64,000 nt of DNA from Halosimplex aquaticum (GCF_028747785.1 NZ_CP118158.1:3782001-3846000); one strand, 5' to 3'; shown: positions 26,078 to 35,072, counted from the stretch's first letter. Notes: generated from the sequence alone by a model not told the origin. Program-made: numbers and translations.

Positions 26078-26797
26078 TTACTCCGTGGACTCTGCGGGTT
26101 CGACTTCGCCCCAGACGGCGTCGCTCCCTTCGGTCGGCGCGGCCCACTCGACTGCGTTGGCGATGACCTGCTGGACCTCGTCCTGATAGAGGATGGGGTA
26201 CTCCTCGTGGCCGGGGCGGAAGGCGAAGATCCGGCCGCGGCCGCGTCGGTAGCAGACGCCCGAGCGGAACACCTCGCCGCCCTCGAACCAGGAGATGAAG
26301 ACGGTGCGGTCCGGCTCGGGGATGTCGTACGGCTCGCCGTACATCTCGGTCGACGGGATCTCGAACGACTCCGGGAGCCCGTCGGCGATGGGGTGGCCGG
26401 GGTCGGCGGCCCAGACGCGCTCGGTCTCGCCGCCGTGGCGGTACTTGATGTTACAGGTGGTCCCCATCAGCCGCTTGAACGGCTTGGAGTTCTTCCCGGA
26501 GTGCAGGGGAACGAACCCCATCCCCTCGTGCACGGCGTCTACCACACGGGACGCGACGTCGTCACTCACCTCGTCGTTGGCGCAGTGGGACCACCAGACG
26601 AGCACGTCGGTCTCGTCGATCACGTCCTCGGTGAGACCGTGTTCGGGCTCCTGGAGCGTCGCCGTCCGCGTCTCGAATCCGCGTTCGGCGAGCGCCTCCG
26701 CGACCGCACCGTGGATGCCGTCGGGATAGCGTTCGGCGACCTCCGGCTCTTCCTGTTCGTGGACGTTCTCGTTCCAGACGGTGACCTGAAGCGTCAT
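26078..26797 (-). CDS. ThuA-domain protein (glutamine-amidotransferase-like fold)
   Basis: 239 residues. Segments VTVWNENVHEQ, DVLVWWSHCANDEV, GMGFVPLHSGKNSKPFKRLMG and GRGRIFAFRPGHEEYPILY are typical of the ThuA family, linked to trehalose and related sugar use in bacteria. The precise reaction is not settled for most members. No signal peptide. It lies behind the two pectate lyases on the same strand, and a Gfo/Idh/MocA oxidoreductase, a frequent companion of ThuA, is elsewhere in the locus. A role in processing an imported pectic sugar is inferred. Confidence 0.82.
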   Translation of the reverse strand: MTLQVTVWNENVHEQEEPEVAERYPDGIHGAVAEALAERGFETRTATLQEPEHGLTEDVIDETDVLVWWSHCANDEVSDDVASRVVDAVHEGMGFVPLHSGKNSKPFKRLMGTTCNIKYRHGGETERVWAADPGHPIADGLPESFEIPSTEMYGEPYDIPEPDRTVFISWFEGGEVFRSGVCYRRGRGRIFAFRPGHEEYPILYQDEVQQVIANAVEWAAPTEGSDAVWGEVEPAESTE

Positions 26798-26870
26798 TAC
26801 CGCTGTCTGCTCCGGCGAGCGGAATAAGTCCTTCCGTCGCGCTCGTCGGCGATCAGTTCCACCCGCAGCC

Positions 26871-27176
26871 TCACTCGGCCAGCGGTTCGTCGGTCCGCGG
26901 GACCTTCGTTCCCGCCGTCCCGCCGAGCGCCGGCGACAAGGGTTCGTCCCTGTCGAGGAGGACGCTCCCGTCGGTGGTGACCGTCACGTCGTGGCCGGCG
27001 TACGGAAAGGAGAACCGCGTCGGCGCCGGCAGGTCCCCGGACGGGTCGAACAGCGCGTTGAGCGCGTCAGGGTCGATTGCGTCGGACAGCGGCGGCAAGT
27101 CGATCGGATCGACCAGGTCGGCCGCGGCGACCGATTCGAGGATCGAGAGCACGATAGTGGATGATTCTTCGGACAC
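26871..27176 (-). CDS. HalOD1 output-domain protein
   Basis: 101 residues matching the small haloarchaeal HalOD1 domain: STIVLSILESVAAADLVDPIDLPPLSDAIDPDALNALF, then FPYAGHDVTVTTDGSVLL. This domain occurs alone or at the end of haloarchaeal signalling proteins; its biochemical role is not known. The start is at ATG 27176. Upstream is a long non-coding stretch, so it may be independently transcribed. Confidence 0.8.
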   Translation of the reverse strand: MSEESSTIVLSILESVAAADLVDPIDLPPLSDAIDPDALNALFDPSGDLPAPTRFSFPYAGHDVTVTTDGSVLLDRDEPLSPALGGTAGTKVPRTDEPLAE

Positions 27177-27534
27177 GTTCTGGAGGATACCGCTGCTGAG
27201 TATAGTCCTATTCGCGACTTACGTACGGTCGGCTTCCCGTATTCTCCAGACACGGCCCGGATTGGTGCCGAAAGCGCGCGTTCGATCCGACGTCCAGTCG
27301 CCCTCCGCGTTGGGCGAAGTACCTGCCCGTGAGTTCGACGATTCCCCAGCCGCGAACAATTACGTTTGTAGGGGTGTAATTACAGGGGTGTTTTTCCGGA
27401 CACTGGCGGCAATTTACCGGTGAACGTACCGTCAACGCGGCCCGAAAACGGTCATAACGAGTCTCTCGGTGGCAGTACAAGGCCAATTCGCTTCCACCGA
27501 ACACCCATAGCGTTCGGTCAGTCGCGTCGGGACG

Positions 27535-27569
27535 CCGGTTACCGCCCCACAGATCCATGGGGTAACCGG
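27535..27569. other. Bulged inverted repeat (hairpin)
   Basis: Left arm CCGGTTACCGCCCCA and right arm TGGGGTAACCGG pair over 12 bp with a short bulge in the left arm and an 8-nt loop. It may be an RNA hairpin or a protein site. It does not share sequence with the GTTC-N9-GAAC sites. Confidence 0.5.
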
Positions 27570-27681
27570 GAAACGGCCTCGATACCGCTCACAAGCGGGG
27601 GATCGATCGATGGCAGCCACGCACCGGGGACCAGTTGGTCTCCCGGGAGAGACTATTTCACCATTTGTTGGACCCCGAATT

Positions 27682-27698
27682 GTTCCCGTGAAGGGAAC
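27682..27698. promoter_or_regulatory. Proposed operator site S1
   Basis: GTTCCCGTGAAGGGAAC, a 17-bp palindrome with perfect GTTCCC/GGGAAC halves. It lies 139 bp before a second copy and about 180 bp before the TATA box of the dehydratase at 27894. It is flanked by an outer inverted repeat CCGAATT (27675-27681) and AATTCGG (27704-27710). Confidence 0.6.
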
Positions 27699-27820
27699 AC
27701 TGGAATTCGGCCCGAATCACAGAATCGTGCCCAGAATCGGTTTATGGGGCGAAATTGTCGAACCCAGGGCCAGTACCGGCCGATAATGTAGACTGGTTGG
27801 TGGGTGTAGCGGGTGGTAGT

Positions 27821-27837
27821 GTTCCTCTAGAGGGAAC
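27821..27837. promoter_or_regulatory. Proposed operator site S2
   Basis: GTTCCTCTAGAGGGAAC, a palindrome apart from one central mismatch. It lies 26 bp before the TATA-like ATTTAAGC at 27864, an activator-like position. Site S3 at 51206 shares an extended right flank (CGGGATNTG) with it. Confidence 0.6.
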
Positions 27838-27863
27838 GGGATCTGTTCAGGCGGTCGCACATG

Positions 27864-27871
27864 ATTTAAGC
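27864..27871 (+). promoter_or_regulatory. TATA-like box of the dehydratase gene
   Basis: ATTTAAGC lies 30 bp before the ATG at 27894, consistent with a leaderless transcript. Confidence 0.5.
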
Positions 27872-27893
27872 GGTCCCGCACGAGTGTTGGCCT

Positions 27894-29138
27894 ATGGACA
27901 TCGCTGCCATCGACAGCTACGCGCTCTCCTCTCCGATCGACCCGCCCCAGGACCGCCCGTTCCACGGAGGGACGCGACGACTCCTGAAACGGGACGTGGT
28001 ACTCGTCGTCGTCGAGACGACCGACGGCCGGCGCGGGTTCGCCACGGCGGGCGCGAGCAGTTCCGCGATGACCGAGTACTTCGAGGGCGACTCGCAGGGC
28101 ACGTTCGCCGATATCGTGGAGGGGCCGGTCGCCGACGCGCTCGAAGGCGAACACATCGATGCGATCGCAGACGTGCACGACCTGATCCGCGCGGGTGACG
28201 TCCCCGCCGGCGACGTGACCGAGGCCATCTCGGCGATCGACGTGGCGCTGTACGACCTCCGCGGGAAGGAACACGGCGTCCCGATCTACGAACTGCTTGC
28301 CGAGGAGTACGACACCGACCCGACGCTCGACCTCCCGCTGTACGCGAGCGCGGGCATGTACATGGAACCCGAGGGCTTCGCCGAACAGGCCGAGGTCATC
28401 GAGGACCTGGGCTTTTTCGGCTACAAGTACCGGCCGGGTATCGGCCCGGACGGCGACCGGCGGACGGTCGAACTGCTCGCGGACGCTCTCGACGAGACGG
28501 AGTTCATGCTCGACGTCCACACGTGGTGGAAGCTCGGCGAAGCCTACGGTCGGGAGACGGTGCGCGAACTGGTCGAGCACGCGGGCGAGCGGGGCGCCTA
28601 CTGGGTCGAAGAACCGGTCGAACCGGACGACTACGAGGGCTACGTCGACCTCGCCGAGACGGGGACGCCGCTAGCCGGCGGCGAGAGTGAGGAGTCGCCG
28701 CAGGGCCTCGTCGAACTCGGGGAGACGGGCGCCGTCTCGTTCCTCCAGGGGGACGTGCGCCACCACGAGGGGTTCACGGGCTGTCGCGGCGCCGTCGAGT
28801 TCTGTCGCGACCGCGACGACGTGGAGTTCGTCCCGCACAACTTCGGCACCTGGCTCGGGCTCGCCGCGAACGCCCACCTCGTCGCCGCCGCGCCCGAGAC
28901 TCGCCTCCTCGAATACCCGGTCTTCGAGAACGACCCGGCGCTCGACGCCGGCACCGTCGCGGGCATGTACCCCTTCGAACTCGCCTTCGACATCATCGAA
29001 GGCGAGCCAGACGTCGAGGACGGCGTCCTCTCGGTCCCGGAGGGGCCGGGGCTGGGCGTCGAAGTCGACCTCGACGTGGTCGAGGAGTACCCGTTCACCG
29101 ACGGCCCCTGGACCGAGTTCCACTACGACGACGAGTGA
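27894..29138 (+). CDS. Enolase-superfamily sugar-acid dehydratase, substrate unknown
   Basis: 414 residues. Barrel motifs are GYKYRPGIG (strand 2), FMLDVHTWWKL (metal Asp and His), AYWVEEPVEPDDY, LAGGESEESPQGL and VEFVPHNFGTWLGLAANAHL (His at strand 7). The protein is longer than its paralogues because of insertions in the capping domain (HGGTRRLLKRDVV). It should dehydrate an acid sugar, aldarate or aldonate. Two operator-like palindromes and a clear TATA box lie upstream, making it the best-marked regulated enzyme gene of the locus. It converges on the DapA-family pair. Confidence 0.75.
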   Translation: MDIAAIDSYALSSPIDPPQDRPFHGGTRRLLKRDVVLVVVETTDGRRGFATAGASSSAMTEYFEGDSQGTFADIVEGPVADALEGEHIDAIADVHDLIRAGDVPAGDVTEAISAIDVALYDLRGKEHGVPIYELLAEEYDTDPTLDLPLYASAGMYMEPEGFAEQAEVIEDLGFFGYKYRPGIGPDGDRRTVELLADALDETEFMLDVHTWWKLGEAYGRETVRELVEHAGERGAYWVEEPVEPDDYEGYVDLAETGTPLAGGESEESPQGLVELGETGAVSFLQGDVRHHEGFTGCRGAVEFCRDRDDVEFVPHNFGTWLGLAANAHLVAAAPETRLLEYPVFENDPALDAGTVAGMYPFELAFDIIEGEPDVEDGVLSVPEGPGLGVEVDLDVVEEYPFTDGPWTEFHYDDE

Positions 29139-29267
29139 GCGGCGACCGGGGCAGCGGCGATTTCTCTCCGTCGTGCTCGGCCGCTATCGCGATGGGGTGA
29201 CTGCCGGAGAACTGAGCGCGAAAGAGGCGTGCGGTTCGGTCCGCGTCGACGCGCGACCGGACCGCAG

Positions 29268-30206
29268 TTACTCGATGAGACGGTTGATGTCGTCGTCGAG
29301 CTGCTCGTAGAGTTCGGCCGCATACGCTTCCTGTTCGTCGGTGAGCGGCCGGATCGGTTCTCGCACGTGACCCCCGTTCAGGCCGGCGAGTTCGAGTCCC
29401 TGCTTGACGGCGGCGACGCTGGACGCGCCGGGTAGCGTGTTGTCCTGGCCCGTCTCGTCGCGGAACTCCTGGTAGGGAAGACAGATGTTGCGCAGTTCGC
29501 GAGCGCGCTCCCAGTTCTCGTTCTGCAGCGCCTCGAAGAGGGCAAGTCCGACTTCCGGGCGGAAGTTGCTGACGCCCGCGGAGAAGCCCTCGACGCCCTC
29601 GGCCCAGAAGGAGACGGCGTAGGGCTCGGCGAGGCCGTCGACCCAGACGACGTCGTCCGTGCCGGCGGCGATGCCCGCGCCCAGTTTCACCGGGTCTTCC
29701 AGCGCGTACTTGATGCCGACGACGCCGTCGACGCGGGTCAGACCGGCGAGGTAGTCGACCGAGGGGTCGAACCCGCGGACGTACGGGACGAGCGGCCGTT
29801 CGCTGGCGGCGTCGAGTTCACGGTAGTAGTCGAGGAGCCCCTGCTCGTGGAGGTACGTGTGGTCCGGGGGCATGATCATCATCGCGTCGACGCCGTCGCG
29901 GTCGTAGGCCTCGATCAGTTCGATCGCGTCGGCCGTGCTCCCGCCGACGCCGCCCAGAACGCAGGCGTCGTCGGGGAGCGCCTCGACGCTCGCCTTCGCG
30001 ATGGAGATCCGTTCGTCCTGTGAGAGCGAGTGATATTCGCTGATGTTCGCAGTCGCCAGAAACGTCCGTATTCCTTCGTCGTAGAGCGCCTGCGCGTTAT
30101 CGGCGAGTTTGTCGTATTCGATTTCCAGGGAGTCGTCGAAGGGTGTCAGGAGGCCGACAGCCACCCCTCTGAGACGCTCCCGTATCTGGCCGTCTGACAA
30201 ACGCAT
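29268..30206 (-). CDS. DapA-family (class I aldolase fold) dehydratase/aldolase with altered pyruvate motif
   Basis: 312 residues from the ATG at 30206; the open frame further upstream is antisense to the next gene. The TIM barrel has the Schiff-base Lys166 in VVGIKYAL and Tyr142 in VPYVRG. Where the family normally has GxxGE for the pyruvyl carboxylate, this protein has ATANISE (51-57). It also has PPDHTYLHEQGLLDYYRE, shared with its neighbour. Likely reaction: retro-aldol or dehydration of a 2-keto-3-deoxy or 5-keto-4-deoxy sugar acid. It forms an operon with the DapA-family gene 47 bp upstream. Confidence 0.75.
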   Translation of the reverse strand: MRLSDGQIRERLRGVAVGLLTPFDDSLEIEYDKLADNAQALYDEGIRTFLATANISEYHSLSQDERISIAKASVEALPDDACVLGGVGGSTADAIELIEAYDRDGVDAMMIMPPDHTYLHEQGLLDYYRELDAASERPLVPYVRGFDPSVDYLAGLTRVDGVVGIKYALEDPVKLGAGIAAGTDDVVWVDGLAEPYAVSFWAEGVEGFSAGVSNFRPEVGLALFEALQNENWERARELRNICLPYQEFRDETGQDNTLPGASSVAAVKQGLELAGLNGGHVREPIRPLTDEQEAYAAELYEQLDDDINRLIE

Positions 30207-30253
30207 GGTGTGAAGATCAGTGTCATCTCCTATAAACCCATCGTCTACCCCGG

Positions 30254-31198
30254 TCAGTCCGACAGGTCCGGGGAGCGCGAGGGCGTCCAGGTTTCGAGCC
30301 GTTCGTAGTACGATTCGAGGCGCTCGCGGTCGGCCGCGCCGAGATCGACCAGCGGTCGTCGGACGCTGCCGCCCGTGTACCCCGCTATATCCAGGCCGTG
30401 TTTGACCACCGGGACGTTGTTCCCGTTCGGGACGGAACTGCCCTCTCCGGGTTCGTCCCGGAGGTCTTCGAGCGGCCGGAGCGCGCGCTGGATCCGGCGC
30501 GCGCGGTCCCACTGCCCCTTCTCGATGGCCTCGAACAGCGCCAGCGTCACTCGCGGGACGAAGTTGCCCACGCCGGTCGTGTACCCCGACGCGCCCTCGA
30601 TCGCGAAGGGGATCGCGTAGCGCTCGGCGATCCCGTTGATCCACGTCACCGATCCCTCGGCGTCCTCGACCGTCTGGGCGAACTCGCGCACGTCGTCGAC
30701 GGCGAACTTCACGGCGACTACCTCGTCCAGTTCGCTCAGTTCGACGAGCACGTCGCGGGTGATCTCCGGCCCGCGCTTGTAGACGACGACGCCGAGGTCG
30801 GTCCCGTCGCAGATCGCCTCGTAGTAGGACACCAGCCCGCGCTCGTGGACGTACGTGTGGTCCGGGTGCATCACCATCACGGCGTCGGCACCGGCCTCCC
30901 GGTAGCGCTCGGCGAGGGCGAGGACCTCTCGTTCGTTGCCGGAGGCCCCAGCGGCGATGGTCGCCTCGTCGCCGGTCGCCTCGGCGTGGGTCTCGACGAC
31001 CGCGACGCGCTCCTCGTCGGTCAGCGCGTAGTACTCGCCGGTGTTCCCACAGGGGACGAACAGCCGCGCGCCGGCGTCGTAGAGGCCGGACAGGTTGTCG
31101 GCCAGCGCCTCGTGGTCGACCTCGTCCTCGGCGTCGAACGGCACGGGCGTGGTAAACGCGACGGTCTCGAAGCTACTTCGCAGTCTCCCTCCGTCCAT
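30254..31198 (-). CDS. DapA-family 2-keto-3-deoxy sugar acid aldolase / 5-keto-4-deoxyglucarate dehydratase candidate
   Basis: 314 residues. It has the full set of family motifs: CGNTGEYY (51-57), Tyr140 in VVVYKRG and the Schiff-base Lys164 in VVAVKFAV, plus HPDHTYVHERGLVSYYE. In the oxidative galacturonate pathway this fold supplies 5-keto-4-deoxyglucarate dehydratase/decarboxylase, giving alpha-ketoglutarate semialdehyde; KDG aldolase is the alternative. It is the first gene of a two-gene minus-strand operon, divergent from a dehydratase (175-bp shared promoter region with TTTAAG and CTATATG TATA-like boxes). Confidence 0.8.
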   Translation of the reverse strand: MDGGRLRSSFETVAFTTPVPFDAEDEVDHEALADNLSGLYDAGARLFVPCGNTGEYYALTDEERVAVVETHAEATGDEATIAAGASGNEREVLALAERYREAGADAVMVMHPDHTYVHERGLVSYYEAICDGTDLGVVVYKRGPEITRDVLVELSELDEVVAVKFAVDDVREFAQTVEDAEGSVTWINGIAERYAIPFAIEGASGYTTGVGNFVPRVTLALFEAIEKGQWDRARRIQRALRPLEDLRDEPGEGSSVPNGNNVPVVKHGLDIAGYTGGSVRRPLVDLGAADRERLESYYERLETWTPSRSPDLSD

Positions 31199-31373
31199 GT
31201 CGTGACTGTTCGTCTAGCACGGTCTTAAACGTTGACCGCGGCTCCGTCCCGGGGTTCTCGGTGGCGGAGTACGCGATGGGGCGCCCGTCGACCGACGGCC
31301 CGGCCGACCACTCGACGCCGCGGTCTCGCCGCTCAGCACAAGCTATATGCGCCGGCGGGTATCGCACTGAGAC

Positions 31374-32510
31374 ATGGAGATCACCGATCTCGACGTCTAC
31401 GGTCTCTCGCACAGGCTGCCCGACGGCGAGGGCCTCGGCGACGCGCGCGGATTCGGCCACGACCGAGCGACGACGCTCCTGCGACTGGAGACGGACGACG
31501 GCACCGTCGGCTGGGGCGAGGCGTTCGCGCCCGGCCCGATCGTCGAGGCGACCGTCGACGAACTGTTCCGCGACGAGGTGGTCGGCATGGACCCCGTCGA
31601 CTCGGCCTCGCTCGCGACCCGGTCGTACACCGATCCCTACCACTTCGGCGGGAGCGTCTTCGTTCAGAGCGTCGTCAGCGCCGTCGACGTGGCCTGCTGG
31701 GACATCCGCGGCAAGGCCGCCGGCCGCCCGGTCTACCGCCTGCTCGGCGGGCCCGAACGCGAGGAGTTGCTCCCCTACGCCTCGACGATGTACTACACCG
31801 AGCGCGACCGACCTATCGAGGAGCCGATGCGCGAAGCCGTCGACGAGGGCTTCGAGGCGGCGAAGATCAAGATCGGCGCCGACCCGGAGACCGACGTCGA
31901 ACGGGTCCGGACCGCGCGCGAGATCCTCGGCGACGACGCCCGCCTGATGGTCGACATGAACGGCAACTACCGCCCCGACCAAGCGATCCGGTCGATCCGG
32001 GCGATCGCGGACTACGACCTCACGTGGGTCGAGGAGCCGGTTCCGCCGGAGAACCTCTCTGGCTACCGGGAACTCAGACAGCGGACCGACGTGCCGCTGG
32101 CGGCGGGGGAGGCCCACTACGGGCGCTTCGAGTTCAAGCGGCTGATCGACGACCGCCTCGTCGACGTGGTCCAACCGAACCTCGCTCGGTGTGGCGGCCT
32201 CTCGGAGGCCCGTCGGATCGCCGACCTGGCGTCGACGGAGAACGTCGCCGTCCGCCCGCACATCTGGAACAGCGCGGTCGGTCTCGCCGCGGCCGTCCAG
32301 TTCGCGGCCAGCGTCGGCGACTACCCCCACACCCGCAACGTCCCCGACCCGATGATGGTCGAGTTCGACCGCAGCGCCAACCCGCTGCGCGAGGACATCC
32401 TGGAGACCCCCTTCGACCCGACGGGCGGCCGTCTGGCCGTGCCCCAGGAGCCCGGGCTGGGAATCACCGTGGACGAAGACGCGATCGAACGCTACAGCGG
32501 ATCTGAATAG
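31374..32510 (+). CDS. Enolase-superfamily dehydratase with mandelate-racemase-type KxK motif
   Basis: 378 residues. Lys164 and Lys166 form the KIK motif at the numbering of mandelate racemase; Asp194 in LMVDMNGN, WVEEPV, LAAGEAHYGR and VRPHIWNSAVGLA complete the metal and catalytic set (Lys on one face, His on the other). Such a two-base site fits aldarates such as galactarate or glucarate, or gluconate-type acids. Because it is divergent from the DapA operon and just upstream of pectinesterase and uronate dehydrogenase, galactarate is my favoured substrate (inference). Confidence 0.78.
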   Translation: MEITDLDVYGLSHRLPDGEGLGDARGFGHDRATTLLRLETDDGTVGWGEAFAPGPIVEATVDELFRDEVVGMDPVDSASLATRSYTDPYHFGGSVFVQSVVSAVDVACWDIRGKAAGRPVYRLLGGPEREELLPYASTMYYTERDRPIEEPMREAVDEGFEAAKIKIGADPETDVERVRTAREILGDDARLMVDMNGNYRPDQAIRSIRAIADYDLTWVEEPVPPENLSGYRELRQRTDVPLAAGEAHYGRFEFKRLIDDRLVDVVQPNLARCGGLSEARRIADLASTENVAVRPHIWNSAVGLAAAVQFAASVGDYPHTRNVPDPMMVEFDRSANPLREDILETPFDPTGGRLAVPQEPGLGITVDEDAIERYSGSE

Positions 32511-32588
32511 GCGTTCGGCGGAGGGGGACGCCCGGTCGGCCGGGCTGAGTGCAGCAGGTTTTTGTGTCGGTTTATCGACTATCAGGGC

Positions 32589-33809
32589 ATGTCCGACGAG
32601 AGCGATAGCGACGACCAGCGCCGGGAGCCGAAGCGGCCGTCTCGGCGACAGCTGTTGGCCATGACTGGGACGGCGGTCCTGGGATCGATCGCCGGCTGTA
32701 GCGGAGACGGGGAGCCGGCAACCGCCGATCCGGGGGCGACGCCGACGGAGACGGCCGCGCCGACCCCGACGGCCACCGCGACCGACACGCCGACCGCGAC
32801 GGGCACCCCGTCGCCGTCGCCGACAGAAACCCAGAGCGTCGAGGAGCTGATCGCCCAGTACGGCTGTCCCGCGGAGAGCGACGAGTACGACGCCGTCGTC
32901 GCGAAAGACGGCTCCGGTGACTTCGAGTCGGTCCAGGCGGCCACCGACGCGATCGATCCGGGGACCTTCGACGGGTTCCGCGTCTTCATCAAGCCCGGGC
33001 GGTACAAGGAGAAGATCCGCCTGCCGCCGAACCGCACGGACGTGACCTTCGTCGGCGAGAGCGCGACCGAGACGGTCCTCACTTACGACGACCACGCCGA
33101 CAAGACCGGCGACAACGGCGAGGAACTCGGTACCTCGCAGTCGTCGAGCTTCTTCGCCGACGGGCTGGACTTCACGGCGCGGAACATCACCTTCGAGAAC
33201 GCCGCGCCGGACGTGGCCCAGGCCGTCGCGATGCGCGTCAGCGGCGACCGCGCGTTCTTCGAGAACTGCCGGTTCGTCGGCAACCAGGACACCCTCTACA
33301 ACTACGGGCGGGGCACCCGCCAGTACTTCCGGAACTGCTACGTGGAGGGCGACGTGGACTTCATCTTCGGCCTCGCGACGGCGGTGTTCGACAACTGCAA
33401 GATCAACTGCAAGGACGAGGGGTACATCGTCGCCCCCGCCACGCCCGAGAAACAGGACCACGGGTACGTCTTCAGGAACTGCGAGATCACCGGCGACGCG
33501 CCCGAGCAGTCCGTGTACCTCGGCCGGCCGTGGGAGCCCTACGGACAGGCCGTGTTCATGAACTCCTACCTCGGCGACGTGATCCGACCGGCGGGCTGGG
33601 AGCCGTGGGACGAGCCCGAACACGACGACAAGACGAAGACGGCGTTCCTGGCCGAGTACAACAACGAGGGCCCGGGTGCGGCCACCGACCAGCGCGTCGA
33701 CTGGGCGCACCAGCTCAGTGACGCCGAGGCCAAACAGTACGAGTCGCTGGAGACCGTCTTCGGCGGCTGGACGATCGAGGAGTGCCTGTCCGACGACGCG
33801 AGCGCGTAG
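32589..33809 (+). CDS. Pectin methylesterase (CE8), Tat-exported lipoprotein
   Basis: 406 residues from ATG 32589. A Tat signal with twin Arg in PSRRQLLAMTG ends in a lipobox SIAGC, followed by a Thr/Pro-rich spacer and a beta-helix pectinesterase domain (~100-406). Conserved segments: QAVAMR, QDTLY with Asp234, DFIFG with Asp257 (the two catalytic acids) and LGRPW with the substrate Arg. It removes methyl esters from homogalacturonan at the outer cell face, exposing it to the pectate lyases. It sits 78 bp after the dehydratase and 75 bp before uronate dehydrogenase, so the three may form one transcript. Confidence 0.93.
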   Translation: MSDESDSDDQRREPKRPSRRQLLAMTGTAVLGSIAGCSGDGEPATADPGATPTETAAPTPTATATDTPTATGTPSPSPTETQSVEELIAQYGCPAESDEYDAVVAKDGSGDFESVQAATDAIDPGTFDGFRVFIKPGRYKEKIRLPPNRTDVTFVGESATETVLTYDDHADKTGDNGEELGTSQSSSFFADGLDFTARNITFENAAPDVAQAVAMRVSGDRAFFENCRFVGNQDTLYNYGRGTRQYFRNCYVEGDVDFIFGLATAVFDNCKINCKDEGYIVAPATPEKQDHGYVFRNCEITGDAPEQSVYLGRPWEPYGQAVFMNSYLGDVIRPAGWEPWDEPEHDDKTKTAFLAEYNNEGPGAATDQRVDWAHQLSDAEAKQYESLETVFGGWTIEECLSDDASA

Positions 33810-33884
33810 GGGCGCGACCGATCGGGAATCGGACGGTAGCGCGGGATCCGACATTTTCATAGGGGGACGAACCCGCTATTGGGT

Positions 33885-34724
33885 ATGGACGTTCTGGTTA
33901 CCGGCGCGTACGGACGCTGCGGCACGGCGCTGATCGACCACCTGCACGACGACGACGCCTACGACTTCACGTACTACAACCGGTCGGACCGGCCCGACGA
34001 CCACCCCTACGGCGGCTACGACACCATCGTCGGCAACGTCACCGACGGCGAGAAGCTCCGCGCGGCCTCCGAGGACCGGGACGCGATGGTCCACATGGCC
34101 GCCTATCCCTACACGGACGGCGACTGGACCGACGTGCTCGAACCGAACATCGTCGGCGCGTACAACGCCCTCGAAGCCGCCCGCGAGGAGGAAGTCGAGA
34201 CGTTCGTCTTCCTCTCGACCAACCACGTGATGGGCAAGTACGAGATAGAACACGCGCCCGAGCTGTACAGCCGGGACTACAGCCTCCTCGTCGACCACAC
34301 GGACCCGGTCAGGCCCGACTCCTACTACGGCGCCTCCAAGAGCTTCGGCGAGGACCTGGCCCGCTACTACGTCGAGGAGTTCGAGTACCCGAAACACGTC
34401 TACTCGCTGCGGGTCGGGACGGTCAACATGCCCGAGTACGACCACCCGTACGGCAACGCCGAGTCCGGCGTCGACGACGGGGACTTCGAGCGCGGCAGCC
34501 CGGAGTACGAACGCGCCGTCGCCCGGATGAAGTGCACCTGGCAGTCCCGCCGGGACTTCGCCCACCAGGTGGAGTGCTGTCTCGAAGACGACAACGTCGA
34601 GTACGGGACCTTCTACGGCGTCAGCGACAACCAGCGCCGCTGGTTCGACCTCGAACACGCCCGGTCGCTGATCGACTACAACCCGCAGGACGACGGCGAC
34701 GAGTGGGACGAACCCCCGGCCTGA
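33885..34724 (+). CDS. udh: Uronate dehydrogenase (NAD-dependent SDR/epimerase fold)
   Basis: 279 residues, extended SDR. The cofactor motif TGAYGRCG is at residues 6-13 and the catalytic YxxxK is Tyr148/Lys152 in YYGASK, with Ser/Thr in FLSTNHVMG. The size and motifs fit uronate dehydrogenase, which oxidises galacturonate or glucuronate to the aldaro-1,4/1,5-lactone. The neighbours (pectinesterase before, lactonase and aldarate-type dehydratases close by) support this over a nucleotide-sugar epimerase. ATG 33885 is chosen; the two codons before it begin with TTG. Confidence 0.82.
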   Translation: MDVLVTGAYGRCGTALIDHLHDDDAYDFTYYNRSDRPDDHPYGGYDTIVGNVTDGEKLRAASEDRDAMVHMAAYPYTDGDWTDVLEPNIVGAYNALEAAREEEVETFVFLSTNHVMGKYEIEHAPELYSRDYSLLVDHTDPVRPDSYYGASKSFGEDLARYYVEEFEYPKHVYSLRVGTVNMPEYDHPYGNAESGVDDGDFERGSPEYERAVARMKCTWQSRRDFAHQVECCLEDDNVEYGTFYGVSDNQRRWFDLEHARSLIDYNPQDDGDEWDEPPA

Positions 34725-35072
34725 TATCCGAGCGAACTCGCCAGTCGGCCGACGCTGTATCTCCAGATCGCACGAGAGAAAACCTCGCGAACGGGACCGG
34801 TCGCCGAGTCATGGCAGGGTGGATCTGCGCGCCCGGTACGGTCCCGTCACCGAGAGCAGACAGCAGACAGCAGTACCGCGTGTGGATTTGCGCGGAGTGG
34901 TGTTGGGGATTAGTTCGATGTCTGTGCGCTGTCCCGCGTGGGGTTCGGGACGACTACGGCTTCGGAAGTTGAGTATATATGCTTTCTCCATAACATACGA
35001 TAGATGATACGACTGGCCGAACGCGCGACCCGACCCAAACCAATTTATAGGAGTGCACCGGAGATATCGGTA
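34725..35072. other. Intergenic region, nothing recognised
   Basis: 348 bp between uronate dehydrogenase and a small membrane protein. There is a short CAGACAG direct repeat near 34857 and AT-rich sequence from 34970 on. A TATA-like AATTTATAG at 35041-35049 belongs to the downstream gene. No other structure seen. Confidence 0.4.

Larger units (their letters stand above)
27177..27893. other. 717-bp intergenic region with several palindromes
   Basis: No credible coding frame. It holds two close GGGGTGT direct repeats (27371-27391), a bulged 12-bp hairpin (27535-27569), two operator-like 17-bp palindromes (27682 and 27821) and, around the first of these, an outer CCGAATT/AATTCGG inverted repeat. 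The downstream gene has a TATA-like box at 27864. Its length and structure suggest a regulatory region or an unannotated non-coding RNA. Confidence 0.5.

Noticed and set aside
31173..33860. An 895-residue minus-strand frame over the KxK dehydratase and pectinesterase
   Set aside because: Antisense shadow; both plus-strand genes have complete catalytic motifs.
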